Position numbers and translations under genes: made by a program
The notes under the pieces: generated by a model
Told to the model about the DNA's origin: nothing
Databases searched by the model: none
What the model saw: the letters and a program-made list of their open reading frames with translations, nothing else
NCBI GenBank assembly: GCA_963799045.1
Contig: CAWCVN010000007.1
Location: 682,001 to 746,000, forward strand
Origin: DASRSS01 sp963799045
Lineage (GTDB): Bacteria; Actinomycetota; Actinomycetes; Mycobacteriales; Jatrophihabitantaceae
Direction of reading: 5' to 3'
Length of the DNA: 64,000 nucleotides
Shown here: positions 16,836 through 25,731 of the stretch, in pieces
Position numbering within the stretch: position 1 is the first letter of the stretch
Layout: each line of letters begins with the position of its first letter

Positions 16836-17801
16836 CTAGCCGCGGGTCAGCAGTGCCCGCGCGAAGAAGCCGAGATTAGCGGGGCGCTCGGCCAGCCGTC
16901 GCATGAGATACCCGTACCACTGCGCCCCGTAGGGCACGTAGACCCGCACGATGTTGCCCTCGCCGGCGAGGCGGCGCTGCTCGTCGGGCCGGACGCCGTA
17001 CAGCAGCTGGAACTCGACGTCGGCGCCGCGCGTGCGGCCGTGGAACTCGGCCCGCTCGAGACCGATCTCGATCAATCTGGGGTCGTGCGTGGCCAGCATC
17101 GGGTACCCGGCGCCGGCCAGCAGGACGTTCATGCACCGCGCGTAGGACAGGTCGACGTCCAGCCGGCGCTGGTAGGCGACCGACGCGGGTTCGCGGTAGG
17201 CGCCCTTGCACAGCCGTACCCGGCTTCCCGCCGTGGCCAGGTCCCGGCAGTCGCCCTCGGTGCGGCGCAGGTAGGCCTGCAGCACCGCGCCGACGTCCGG
17301 GAAGTCCGCGCGCAGCTGCTGCAGGATCGCCAGCGTCGAGTCGGTGGTGGTGTGGTCCTCCATGTCCAGGGTCACCGTGGCGCCGACGTCGGCGGCGGCC
17401 CGGCAGATCGCGCGGGCGTGCTCGAGGGCGATCGCCGCGCCGTCGGCGGGCAGCGCCTGGCCCACCGCGCTGAGCTTGACGCTGAGGTCCACGCGCGCGG
17501 TCAGCGGGCCGAGCCGGCCGGTCAGCCCGGCATCGTCTAGGGCGCGCAGCAGCGTCGTGTACTCCTCGGCCACGGCTGCCGCCTGCGCCCGGTCGGTGGT
17601 GTGCTCGCCGAGGTGGTCGAGAGTGACCGTGCGGCCGTCGGCGACCAGGCGCCCGGCGGTGATCACGGCCGCCTCGGTGTCCGGACCGCCGACGAAGCGG
17701 CCGACGACCGCGCGGCTGACCGGGGCCCGGGTGATCACGTCCTCGACCCGCGGACTGCGCGCCGCTGCCAGGACGAGCGAACGCAACGCGGTGTGCAGCA
17801 C
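16836..17801 (-). CDS. Proline dehydrogenase
   Basis: An FAD enzyme of the PutA/PRODH barrel family that oxidises proline to pyrroline-5-carboxylate. In 321 residues it shows DLSVKLSAVG, VTLDMEDHTTTDSTL, QAYLRRTEGDC, RVRLCKGAYREPASVAYQ and EFQLLYGVRPDEQRRL, which match monofunctional actinobacterial PRODH. The GTG/ATG near 17801 is preceded by a 170-base gap containing a 30-bp palindrome. Its stop lies 27 bases before proC on the same strand. Confidence 0.93.
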   Translation of the reverse strand: MLHTALRSLVLAAARSPRVEDVITRAPVSRAVVGRFVGGPDTEAAVITAGRLVADGRTVTLDHLGEHTTDRAQAAAVAEEYTTLLRALDDAGLTGRLGPLTARVDLSVKLSAVGQALPADGAAIALEHARAICRAAADVGATVTLDMEDHTTTDSTLAILQQLRADFPDVGAVLQAYLRRTEGDCRDLATAGSRVRLCKGAYREPASVAYQRRLDVDLSYARCMNVLLAGAGYPMLATHDPRLIEIGLERAEFHGRTRGADVEFQLLYGVRPDEQRRLAGEGNIVRVYVPYGAQWYGYLMRRLAERPANLGFFARALLTRG

Positions 17802-17850
17802 CGGCCCAGGCTAGCCGCCGAACTGCCCCACGCGAGTGGCGCCTTACCCC

Positions 17851-17880
17851 TCGAGTGGCGCGAAATTTCGCGCCACTCGA
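17851..17880. repeat. Perfect 30-bp palindrome with flanking half-sites
   Basis: The 30 bases centred on AATT read identically on both strands, with outer arms TCGAGTGGCGCG. A half-site CGAGTGGCGC lies at 17833-17842 and a near half-site CACCACTCGA at 17891-17900. It sits 50 bases upstream of the proline dehydrogenase start. It may be an operator, a terminator for the upstream isomerase gene, or a copy of an actinobacterial dispersed palindrome. Downstream to 17970 the gap is a low-complexity tract of ACCGGGGT-like words. Confidence 0.9.
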
Positions 17881-17971
17881 CACCGGAACGCACCACTCGA
17901 CCGGGGTGCGACCGGGGTAGCGACCGGGGTGGGACCGGGCCCGGGATCGGGTGGGACCGGGACCGGGGTGG

Positions 17972-18766
17972 TCAGGCGACCGGTGCCACACCGAGGTGCT
18001 GGCGGCAGAACGCCAGCGCCTCGGCCAGGTCCGCCTCCCGCGCCGCGCGGTCGAGCGCGCGCCGGGTGTTGACCTCGACGATGACGTGCCCGTCGAAACC
18101 TCGCCGGCTCAGCTGCGTGAGCACGTCGGCGCACGGTTGGCTGCCGCGGCCGGGGATGAGGTGCTCGTCACGGGCCAGGCCGGTGCCGTCGGCGATGTGC
18201 AGGTGGCGGATCCGCTCGCCCATCTCCTCGAGCATCTGCATCGCGTCCGAGTGCGACACCGCGGTGTGCGACAGGTCCAGGGTGTAGTCGCGGTAGGGCT
18301 CACCGGCCGTGACGTCCCACCCCGGCTGGTAGGCCGACGCCTCCCGGCCGCGCACCCGCAACGGAAACATGTTCTCGACCGCGAACCGCACGTCGGTCTC
18401 GCCGGCCAGCCGGGCGATGCCGGTGCGGAACGAGCGCGCGTAGTCACGCTGCCAGCGGAACGGCGGATGCACCACGACCGTCTGCGCGCCGAGCAGCTCG
18501 GCGGCGAAGCGGGCCTTCTGCAGCTTCAGCCAGGGGTCGGTCGTCCAGACCCGCTGCGTGATCAGCAGGCACGGAGCGTGGACGGCCAGGATCGGCACCT
18601 GGTAGTGCTGCGAGAGCCGAAGCAACGCATACGGGTCCTGGCTGATCGGGTCGGTCCAGACCATGACCTCGAGGCCGTCGTAGCCGAGCTCGGCCGCCAG
18701 CTCGAACGCCGCCGCCGTCGTCTCCGGATAGACCGACGCGGTCGACAGCCCCACCTTGACGCTCAC
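17972..18766 (-). CDS. Sugar phosphate isomerase/epimerase family protein (AP endonuclease 2-like TIM barrel)
   Basis: The 264-residue product starts with a GTG (SVKVGLSTASVYPETTAAAF) and has the TIM-barrel pattern of the xylose-isomerase-like superfamily: LGYDGLEVMVW, ILAVHAPCLL, TVVVHPPFRWQRDYA, VRFAVENMFP, LDLSHTAVS, RHLHIADGTGLARDEHLIPGRG and VIVEVNTRRA. The conserved His, Glu and Asp positions of the metal site are in place. It matches the conserved gene next to proC in mycobacteria (Rv0498-like). The substrate is unknown. The frame continues upstream, but those codons are antisense to the next gene. Confidence 0.85.
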   Translation of the reverse strand: MSVKVGLSTASVYPETTAAAFELAAELGYDGLEVMVWTDPISQDPYALLRLSQHYQVPILAVHAPCLLITQRVWTTDPWLKLQKARFAAELLGAQTVVVHPPFRWQRDYARSFRTGIARLAGETDVRFAVENMFPLRVRGREASAYQPGWDVTAGEPYRDYTLDLSHTAVSHSDAMQMLEEMGERIRHLHIADGTGLARDEHLIPGRGSQPCADVLTQLSRRGFDGHVIVEVNTRRALDRAAREADLAEALAFCRQHLGVAPVA

Positions 18767-18862
18767 GCGCTGCCTCTTGCCCCGTTGCGGGAGATGAGCT
18801 TCGCTCACCTGCGGGTGAGGGTAACCGTCGATCCGCGGACTCTGCGACGATACTCTTGGCGC

Positions 18863-19694
18863 CGTGCCCGACACCACTGTCCCCGCGGCCGCGCCGAGTC
18901 TGCTCCCGCCGCCGAGGTGCCCCTGGATTTCCCGCGCGAGTGGATCGAGTTCACCGACCCGGCCGATGCCGAGCACCTGATCCGCGCCGACCTGACCTGG
19001 CTGTGCTCGCGGTGGACGTGCATCTTCGGCCGCGGCTGCCACGGCACCGTGGCCGGGCAGGCCAGCACGGGCTGCTGCAACCACGGCGCCTACCTCTCCG
19101 ACACCGAGGACGAGAAGCGGGTGCGGCGATTCGTCGACCAGCTGACGCCCGACATCTGGCAGTTCCACGACCTCGCCCGGGAAGAGGGCAAGAAGCGGCT
19201 CAAGGTCTTCGTCAAGGACAAGCTCGACGACGAGGAGCCGGCGCAAGACCCGAGTCGTGGACGGCGCGTGCATCTTCGCCAACCGGGAGGGCTTCGCCGG
19301 CGGCATCGGCTGTGCGCTGCACGCGCTGGCGCTGCGGCAGGGGCGCAACCCGCTGGAGACCAAGCCGGAGGTGTGCTGGCAGCTGCCGGTACGCCGCGAG
19401 CAGGAGTGGGTCGACCGGCCGGACGGCACCCGGGTGCTGGTCTCGATGATCGCCGAGTTCGACCGTCGTGGCTGGGGCGAGGGCGGGCACGACCTTGACT
19501 GGTACTGCACCTCGTCCCCGGAGGCGCACGTCGGCGGCGAGCCGATGTACGAGTCGTACGCCGCGGAGCTGACCGCCCTGGTCGGCGAGCAGGCCTACGC
19601 CGAGCTGGCCCGCATCTGCGCCGACCGTCTCAAGCTTGGCCTGGTGGCAGTCCACCCGGCAACGGCAGCCAGCCAGGCCGCTCAGGACAGCTGA
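18863..19694 (+). CDS. Conserved actinobacterial protein of the Rv0495c family, frameshifted
   Basis: Two frames together encode a conserved cysteine-rich protein: first VPLDFPREWIEFTDPADAEH, LTWLCSRWTCIFGRGCHGTV and GCCNHGAYLSD, then in the next frame GACIFANREGFAGGIGCALH, VCWQLPVRREQEW, DLDWYCTSSPEAHVG and LVAVHPAT. The shift is at about 19238-19243 (GAGCCGGCGCAAG) and is repaired by removing one base. The N-terminal start is unclear: GTG 18863 would need a further shift near 18910, while GTG 18917 is in frame but has no clear ribosome-binding site. Cysteines and histidines suggest metal or cluster binding, but the function is not established. It is divergent from the isomerase gene, as in mycobacteria. 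Confidence 0.75.
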
Positions 19695-19704
19695 GCGACG
19701 CGCC

Positions 19705-20385
19705 TCAGCTTTCGAACTTGTAGCCCAGGCCGCGGACGGTCACCAGGTACTTGGGCTCACTGGGTTCCGGCTCGATCTTGGCGCGCAGCCGCTTGACGTG
19801 CACGTCCAGCGTCTTGGTGTCACCGACGTAGTCGGCGCCCCACACGCGGTCGATCAGCTGGCCACGGGTCAGCACGCGCCCGGCGTTGCGCAGCAACAGC
19901 TCGAGTAGGTCGAACTCCTTCAACGGCAGCTGGACGTGCTCGCCGTTGACGGTGACGACGTGCCGCTCGACGTCCATGCGCACCGGACCGGCCTCGATCG
20001 CCGAGCTGAGCAGTTCCTCGGAATCGCCGCCGCGGCGCAGCACCGCGCGGATGCGCGCGATCAGCTCGCGCGACGAGTACGGCTTGGTGACGTAGTCGTC
20101 GGCGCCGATCTCCAGGCCGACGATCTTGTCGACCTCCGAGTCACGCGCGGTGACCATGATGATCGGGACGCTGGACTTCGACCGCAGCGTGCGGCACACC
20201 TCGGTGCCGGGCAGCCCGGGCAGCATCACGTCCAGCAGGACGACGTCCGCGCCGGACCGGTCGAACGCGGCGAGCGCCTCCGGACCGGTCGCCGTGACCT
20301 CGACCTCGAACCCTTCGCGCTGCAGCTGGAAGCTCAGCGCGTCGGAGAAAGACTCCTCGTCCTCGACCAGCAGTACTCGGGTCAC
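19705..20385 (-). CDS. regX3: Response regulator RegX3-like
   Basis: An OmpR/PhoB-type regulator, the partner of SenX3, that controls phosphate and respiration genes in mycobacteria. The 226-residue protein has a receiver domain (TRVLLVEDEESFSDALSF, with phospho-acceptor Asp in VVLLDVMLPGLPG and Lys in DDYVTKPYSSRELIARI). Its winged-helix domain ends LDVHVKRLRAKIEPEPSEPKYLVTVRGLGYKFES. The GTG start at 20385 has AGGAGA upstream and overlaps the stop of the kinase gene by 4 bases (GTGA). Confidence 0.95.
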   Translation of the reverse strand: MTRVLLVEDEESFSDALSFQLQREGFEVEVTATGPEALAAFDRSGADVVLLDVMLPGLPGTEVCRTLRSKSSVPIIMVTARDSEVDKIVGLEIGADDYVTKPYSSRELIARIRAVLRRGGDSEELLSSAIEAGPVRMDVERHVVTVNGEHVQLPLKEFDLLELLLRNAGRVLTRGQLIDRVWGADYVGDTKTLDVHVKRLRAKIEPEPSEPKYLVTVRGLGYKFES

Positions 20386-21622
20386 CGGTTCTCCTCCGCG
20401 GCGGCCGGCACCACGCCGACCTGTGCCACCGTCGACGATTCCGCAGGCGAGTGAACGCGAGGTAACCGGATCGTGAACGTCGAACCGTCCCCGACCGTGC
20501 TGCGCACCTCGACCGAACCCAGGTGGTTGTGCACCACGTTCTTCACGATCGCCAGCCCGAGCCCGGTTCCGCCGGTGGCCCGCGACCGCGCCGGGTCGAC
20601 GCGGTAGAAGCGTTCGAAGATCCGCTCCTGGTCGGCGGGGCTGATACCGATGCCCTGGTCGGTGACCGTGATCGACACCATCGGCCGGGCCTGCTCGTCG
20701 GTGTCGGCCTCCGCGAGCACGCTCACCCGCGAGCCGCGGTCGCTGTAGGCGATCGCGTTGTCCACCAGATTCGCGATCGCCGCGGTCAACTGGGCGTCGT
20801 TGCCGCGTACCAGCAGGCCGTTCTCGCACCGCACGTCGATCTCGATGCCCGCCTGCTCGGCCGGAAACCGCTCACGGTCCACGGCGTCGCCGACGAGCAC
20901 TGCGACGTCGACCTCGGCCGCGCCGGGCAGCGGATCGGCGCCCTGCACCTTGGACAGCTCCATCAGCTCCTGCACCAGCCGGCCCAGCCGGTGGCTCTCG
21001 TGCTGCATGCGCGCCGCGAAGCGCGCCACCGCGTCGGGGTCGTCGGCCGCAGTCGCTCGCCGCTTCGGCGAGCAGCGCCAGCGCGCCGACCGGCGTCTTG
21101 AGCTCGTGTGAGACGTTGGCCACGAAGTCGCGCCGGACGTCGTCCAGGCGCCGCTGCTCGCTCATGTCGGCGAGCAGCAACGCCGACGGCATCGGCCCGA
21201 TCGGCGTCGCTGATCAGCAGGGCGGTGGCGGTCACGGCGATCGGCTCGCGGCCGAGCCGGCGCATCGGCAGGTCGATCGAGCGGCACAGCTGGGCGCGCT
21301 CGAAACGGGCCTGGCGCACGATCGCCCGCAGCGGCTCGAAGGCGATCCGGTCGACGTCGACGACCTCCATGGCCCGGGCCGCGGGGTTGAGCAGCACCAC
21401 CCGCTCGTCGGCGTCCAAGACGATGACCCCGACGTCGAGGGACTCGACCACGAGCGAGGACAGCGCGGGCAGGTGCGGCGGGCGGCCCGCCTGCGCGGGC
21501 CGGTCGCCCGGGGACGGCGGACTGGCCGCCGATCGCCGCGCACGGGCGAGGACGGTGAGCGCTGCGGCCGAGACGACGACCGCGACCACGATCAGGACGA
21601 TCGCCACTGCGAGCACGACCAC
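20382..21622 (-). CDS. senX3: Sensor histidine kinase SenX3-like, with two +1 frameshifts
   Basis: Three successive frames spell one SenX3-type kinase. The N-terminal membrane helix (VLAVAIVLIVVAVVVSAAAL) and a PAS domain (SLDVGVIVLDADERVVLLNPAA) are in the first frame. The phospho-acceptor helix (DFVANVSHELKTPVGALALL) is in the second. The ATPase (IANLVDNAIAYSDRG, ERIFERFYRVDPARSRATGG, TGLGLAIVKNV) is in the third. Shifts occur at about 21195 (ATCGGGCCGATG) and about 21050 (GACTGCGGCCGAC); removing one base at each restores a continuous protein. No other damage is seen, so sequence error is more likely than inactivation. The stop overlaps the regX3 start. Confidence 0.85.
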
Positions 21623-21680
21623 GATGGTACGGACAATCGCGGGCCGGGCTCGCCACAGCGAGCCCGGCGGCGGCTGCGGG

Positions 21681-22421
21681 CTACTTCTTGCCCTGGTTCG
21701 CCACCGTCTCGATGGCGGCCGCCGCTGCCTGCGGGTCCAGGTACTCGCCCGGGCCGGTCGGCATCATCGTCGACGCGTCCAGGTCGTACCGCAGCGGGAT
21801 CCCGGTCGGCACGTTCAGGGCGACGACGGCCTCGTCGGACATCTGATCCAGGTGCTTGATCAGCGCCCGCAGCGAGTTGCCGTGCGCGACGACCAGCACC
21901 GTGCTGTGGCGCAGGTCCGGCACGATCGCGTCGTACCAGTACGGCAGCAGGCGGGTGACGACGTCTTTGAGGCACTCGGCGCGCGGCACGATGTCGAGCA
22001 GGTCGGCGTAGCGCGGATCCCCGACCTGGCTGTACTGGTCGCCGTCGGACAGTGGCGGCGGCGGGGTGTCGTACGAGCGGCGCCAGAGCATGAACTGCTC
22101 GTCGCCGAACTCGGCGCGGATCTCCGCCTTGTTCTTGCCCTGCAGCGCGCCGTAGTGCCGCTCGTTGAGCCGCCACGAGCGCCGCACCGGGATCCAGTGC
22201 CGGTCGGCGGCGTCGAGCGCGAGGTCGGCGGTGCGGATCGCGCGGCGCAGCACCGACGTGTGGACCACGTCGGGCAGCAGATCCTTCTCGCGCAGCAGCT
22301 CGCCGCCGCGGCGGCCCTCGGCCTCACCGTTCTCGCTGAGATCGACGTCCACCCAGCCGGTGAACTGGTTCGTGAAGTTCCACTTGCTCTCGCCGTGGCG
22401 CAGCAGGATCAACGTAGGCAC
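21681..22421 (-). CDS. gpmA: 2,3-bisphosphoglycerate-dependent phosphoglycerate mutase
   Basis: This glycolytic enzyme interconverts 3- and 2-phosphoglycerate. The GTG-started 246-residue protein has the phosphohistidine motif TLILLRHGESKWN, GWVDVDLSENG, LNERHYGALQGKNK, WRRSYDTPPPP and the second catalytic histidine in VLVVAHGNSLRALIKHL. It is intact, in contrast to the frameshifted genes on either side. The gpm-senX3-regX3 order matches mycobacteria. The open frame upstream of 22421 is not GpmA-like. Confidence 0.96.
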   Translation of the reverse strand: MPTLILLRHGESKWNFTNQFTGWVDVDLSENGEAEGRRGGELLREKDLLPDVVHTSVLRRAIRTADLALDAADRHWIPVRRSWRLNERHYGALQGKNKAEIRAEFGDEQFMLWRRSYDTPPPPLSDGDQYSQVGDPRYADLLDIVPRAECLKDVVTRLLPYWYDAIVPDLRHSTVLVVAHGNSLRALIKHLDQMSDEAVVALNVPTGIPLRYDLDASTMMPTGPGEYLDPQAAAAAIETVANQGKK

Positions 22422-22480
22422 GGCCCAATCCTGCCACCGCCGCGACGGGCCGCCGGCCCCACCCGCGGGTGGCCGGGTGA

Positions 22481-22983
22481 TCACTCGGCCGGTCGCTCAG
22501 CGAAGTCCTTGAAGGCCTGCAGGTTCGCCAGCGAGTCGCCGGTCCTGACCCGCCAGGCCCACTCGCGGCGGATCGAGGAGCCGAAGCCCGATCTCCAGCA
22601 TCGTGTTGAACGTGCCGTCGGCGTAGTCCAGGACGCAGCCGAGCACCCGGTCCATCTCGTCGGCCGACACCGCGCCGAGCGGGATGCGGCCGGTGAGGTA
22701 GATGTCGCCGGTGTCGTCCATCGACCAGGAGACCGCGTACATGCGCGCGTTGCGCTGGAGCAGGAGCGCGTAGAGCTGCTGCTGGTTCTCCTCGGGCTTG
22801 CGCATGACGAACGCCTCGATCTCGAGCGCGTGCGTGCCGACGGTCAGCAGACAGGCGGTCTTGAGCCGCTTCTCCCCGGGCAGGGCCACCGCGAAGCTGC
22901 TGCTCGTCGAAGCGCTCGTGCTCGAGTTCCTGCTCGCGCAGGTAGGTCGCGATGATCTCCGCCGGCGTCGTCGGCGCGGTCAT
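22481..22983 (-). CDS. YbjN-domain protein (Rv0487-like), two +1 frameshifts
   Basis: The N-terminus TAPTTPAEIIATYLREQELE (ATG 22983) is in one frame. The centre, with KTACLLTVGTHALEIEAFVM, RMYAVSWSMDDTGDIYLTG and FNTMLEIG, is in a second. The C-terminus SSIRREWAWRVRTGDSLANL...AFKDFAERPAE, ending at 22481, is in a third. Shifts lie at about 22895 (CAGCAGCTTCGC) and about 22583 (ATCGGGCTTC); each is corrected by removing one base. The whole reads as a YbjN-fold protein of the family encoded next to mshA in actinobacteria. A chaperone-like or secretion-related role has been suggested for the fold, but its task here is unknown. The ATG overlaps the mshA stop by 4 bases. Confidence 0.8.
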
Positions 22984-24254
22984 CGGGCCGCGGCCTCGCT
23001 GTGCAGGTCGACGACCGCCTCGGCGTAGGCGGCGACCAGCTCGTCGGTGGTGCGTGCCCAGGAGAAGCGGTTCGCGTGCGGGCGCGCCCCAGCGGCCAGC
23101 TCGGCGCGCAGGCGCGGCGTGGCCAGCAGCTCGCCGAGCACCTTCGCCCAGACGGTCGGGTCGTGACCGTCGACGAGGAGCCCCGGACACGCCGTCGGCC
23201 ACCGCGGTGGTGAGGCCACCGACGGCAGCGGCGACCACCGGCGTCGCGCAGGCCTGCGACTCGAGAGCCACCAGGCCGAAGGATTCGTTGAAGCTCGGCA
23301 CGACGGTCAGGTCGGCCGCGCGGTAGTAGTCGGCGACGACGTCGCGCGGACGCGGGCGGCACGAAGCGGACGGTGTCGGCCAGGCCGAGCTCGGCGGCCA
23401 GCCCGGACAGCCAGTGCGGTTCGGCCAGCCCCGAGCCGCTGGGCGCACCGAGCACCACCACCTGCAGCGTGGGTAGCGTCGCGCGCAGCAGCGCGGCGGC
23501 ACGCAGCAGCACGTCCGGTGCCTTCAGCGGCTGGATCCGGCCCACGAACAGCAGGGTCGGCGACGTCCGGGCGCAGCCCGAGCCGGTGCTGCGCCGCCAG
23601 CCGGTCCCCCGGCGTGAAGGTGTCGAGGTCGACGCCGGGCGCGACGGTACGCACCTGCGCGGGCTGGGCGCCGTAGAGCTCGACCAGCTGGGCGGCTTCC
23701 TCCGCGGTGGAGGCGATCAGCCGGTCCGCCTCGGCCACGACCTGGTCCTCGCCGATCAATCGGGCCTGCGGCTCGGGGAGGTCCCCGTCGGCCAGCAGCG
23801 CGTTCTTGACCTTCCCCAGCGTGTGCGGCCGAATGCACCAGGGGGACTCCCCAGCGCTCGCGGGCCAGCCAGCCGACCTGGCCGGACAGCCAGTAGTGCG
23901 AGTGGACGACGTCGTACCAGCCGGGCTCGTGGAAGGCCTCGGTCCGCAACACGCCCGCGGTGAACGCGCACAGCTGGGCGGGCAGGTCGTTCTTGGCCAG
24001 CCCCTCGAAGGGCCCCGCGGTGACGTGCCGCACCAGCACGCCCGGGCGCGAGTTCGACGGTGGGCGGCTGCTCGCTGGAGGTGGCCCGGGTGAAGACCTC
24101 GACGGCGACCCCGACGCTCGGCCAGCCGCTTCGCGGTCTCGACGATGTAGACGTTCATGCCGCCGGCGTCGCCGCCACCGGGAGCGTCCAGCGGGGAGGT
24201 GTGCACGCTGAACATCGCCACGCGGCGCGGAGCGCCGACCCGGGTGACACGCAC
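22980..24254 (-). CDS. mshA: D-inositol-3-phosphate glycosyltransferase (mycothiol synthesis), six +1 frameshifts
   Basis: MshA transfers GlcNAc from UDP-GlcNAc to inositol-3-phosphate, the first step of mycothiol synthesis. Segments in alternating frames reassemble the GT4 enzyme: SVHTSPLDAPGGGDAGGMNV, VEVFTRATSSEQPPTVE, VVHSHYWLSGQVGWLA, TLGKVKNALLADGDLPEPQ, FVGRIQPLKAPDVLLRAA, DVVADYYRAADLTVVPSFNE, SFGLVALESQACATPVVA and GLLVDGHDPTVWAKVLGEL. Shifts fall near 24108, 24049, 23831, 23563, 23357 and 23184, and all are single extra bases. An essential-type gene with six pure insertions and no substitutions in its motifs points to faulty sequence. The stop overlaps the YbjN-like start. Confidence 0.85.
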
Positions 24255-24341
24255 TCGCCGCCCCTTCCGTCGTCCGTTCCGCGCGGGCGTGAACCCCCCT
24301 GCAGATCATGCCCGGATCCCGCCGGCAGCAGAATCGGGGGC

Positions 24342-25107
24342 ATGGCTTCCTCTACGTCTACCCCACGAGGCACCGCCGTGATCACCGGCGCCAGCAGCGG
24401 TATCGGCAGCGGCCGCGGCACGGCGGCTGGCCGCCGAGGGCTTCTCGGTGATCGCCGCCGCCCGGCGCCGGGACCGGCTCGACGCGCTGGCCGCGCAGGT
24501 GCCCGGCATCCGCGCGCACACCCTCGACGTCACCGATCCGGACTCGGTCGCCCGGCTCGCGGAGTCCGTCGACGACCTCGCGGTGCTGGTCAACAACGCC
24601 GGCGGGGCGATCGGCGTCGAGCTGGTCGAACGGGCAGATCCGACCGACTGGCAGACGATGTACGACACCAACGTGCTCGGGGTGCTGCGGGTCACCCAGG
24701 CGCTGCTGCCCGCGCTCGAGCACGGCGCGGGTGGGCACATCGTGGTCACCGGGTCGATCGCCGGGCATCTGGTGTACGAGGGCGGTGGCGGGTACACCGC
24801 GGCCAAGCACGGCGCGGCGGCGCTGGTCGAGACGCTGCGCCTGGAGCTGAACGGCCGGCCGGTTCGGGTCACCGAGATCGCGCCGGGCATGGTGCACACC
24901 GCGGAGTTCTCGCTGGTGCGCTACCGCGGCGATCAGCAGGCTGCCGACCGCGTGTACGCCGGCGTCCCCGACCCGCTCAGCGCCGACGACGTCGCCGACT
25001 GCATCGCGTTCGCGGTCACCCGTCCCGCGCACGTCAACATCGACCTGCTGGTCGTCAAGCCGCTGGCACAGGCGGCGCCGCACAAGGTCGTGCGCGAGGG
25101 TCAGTGA
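24342..25107 (+). CDS. Short-chain dehydrogenase (Rv0484c-like), one +1 frameshift
   Basis: The N-terminus (TAVITGASSGIG, NAD(P)-binding) is in the first frame. From ARRLAAEGFSVIAAARR onward the protein runs in another, with LVNNAGGAIGVELVE, IVVTGSIAGHLVYEGGGGYT, the YTAAKHG active-site motif and EIAPGMVHTAEFSLVRY. The shift is at about 24407-24413 (GGCAGCGGCCGCGGCA) and is repaired by removing one base. It is a classical SDR, about 254 residues after repair; a homologue lies between murB and mshA in mycobacteria. The substrate is not known. ATCGGGGG stands one base before the ATG (24333-24340), resembling the leader box of the exopolysaccharide genes. The 3' end overlaps the convergent membrane-protein gene by 7 bases. 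Confidence 0.85.
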
Positions 25108-25731
25108 ACCGGTGGCGGGCGGCGGCGCACGATCGCGATGCCGCTCAGCGCGAGGATCAACAGCGACGACCCGATGGTCAGCCACAGGCCGCCGCCGATC
25201 GCCGCCGGTGAGAACAGCGACATGTCCTGGGACGTGAACAGCGTGTCGAGGCTCGCCGCGTTCACCAGCCCTACCAGGCTGATGATCGAGCCCATCGCGA
25301 GGCTGATGGCACCTGCCCACACCTGGCCCTGACCGACACCGATCACGAGACCGCAGACGGCGATGACGACCGCGCAGGCGATCACGAACCGGCCGCCGCC
25401 GACGGTTCCGGCGATCTGGACGCCCAGCGTGTCCGCCCACGGCAGGACGGCTCCGAGCACCGCGAGCAGGGCAGCCAGGACGAGCATCCAGCCCAGCAGC
25501 GGCGGGCTGACCGAGGCCGGGCTCGGTCGGGTTGTACGGGGAGCCGTACGGGGAGTACGTGGGCGGCTGAGGGGGGCCGGGCTGCCAGTCGACCGGCTGC
25601 GGCAGGTACACCTGCTCGGGCACGTACACCGGCTCGGCGTCCGGCGGCGGCCACCCCGCGCCCAGCTGCTGCCAGTCCGCGTGCTGCCACTCCGGCGGCT
25701 GCGCCGGCCAGCCGGGCGAGCCGCCGGTCAC
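25101..25731 (-). CDS. Four-helix membrane protein with Pro/Gln/Tyr-rich N-terminus, one +1 frameshift
   Basis: A GTG at 25731, overlapping the murB stop, starts a cytoplasmic Pro/Gln/Tyr/Trp-rich segment (GGSPGWPAQPPEWQHADWQQ...PYGSPYNPTEPG). In the next frame SVSPPLLGWMLVLAALLAVL opens a run of about four membrane helices ending at 25101. The shift is at about 25520 (GAGCCCGGCCTCGGTC), again one extra base. The layout (Pro-rich soluble head, then small integral domain) is common among unassigned actinobacterial membrane proteins. No function can be assigned. Confidence 0.7.

Noticed and set aside
22980..24254. Programmed ribosomal frameshifting in mshA
   Set aside because: Six independent +1 sites without a common slippery sequence or stimulatory structure in a housekeeping gene is not credible as recoding; extra bases in the sequence are a simpler explanation.
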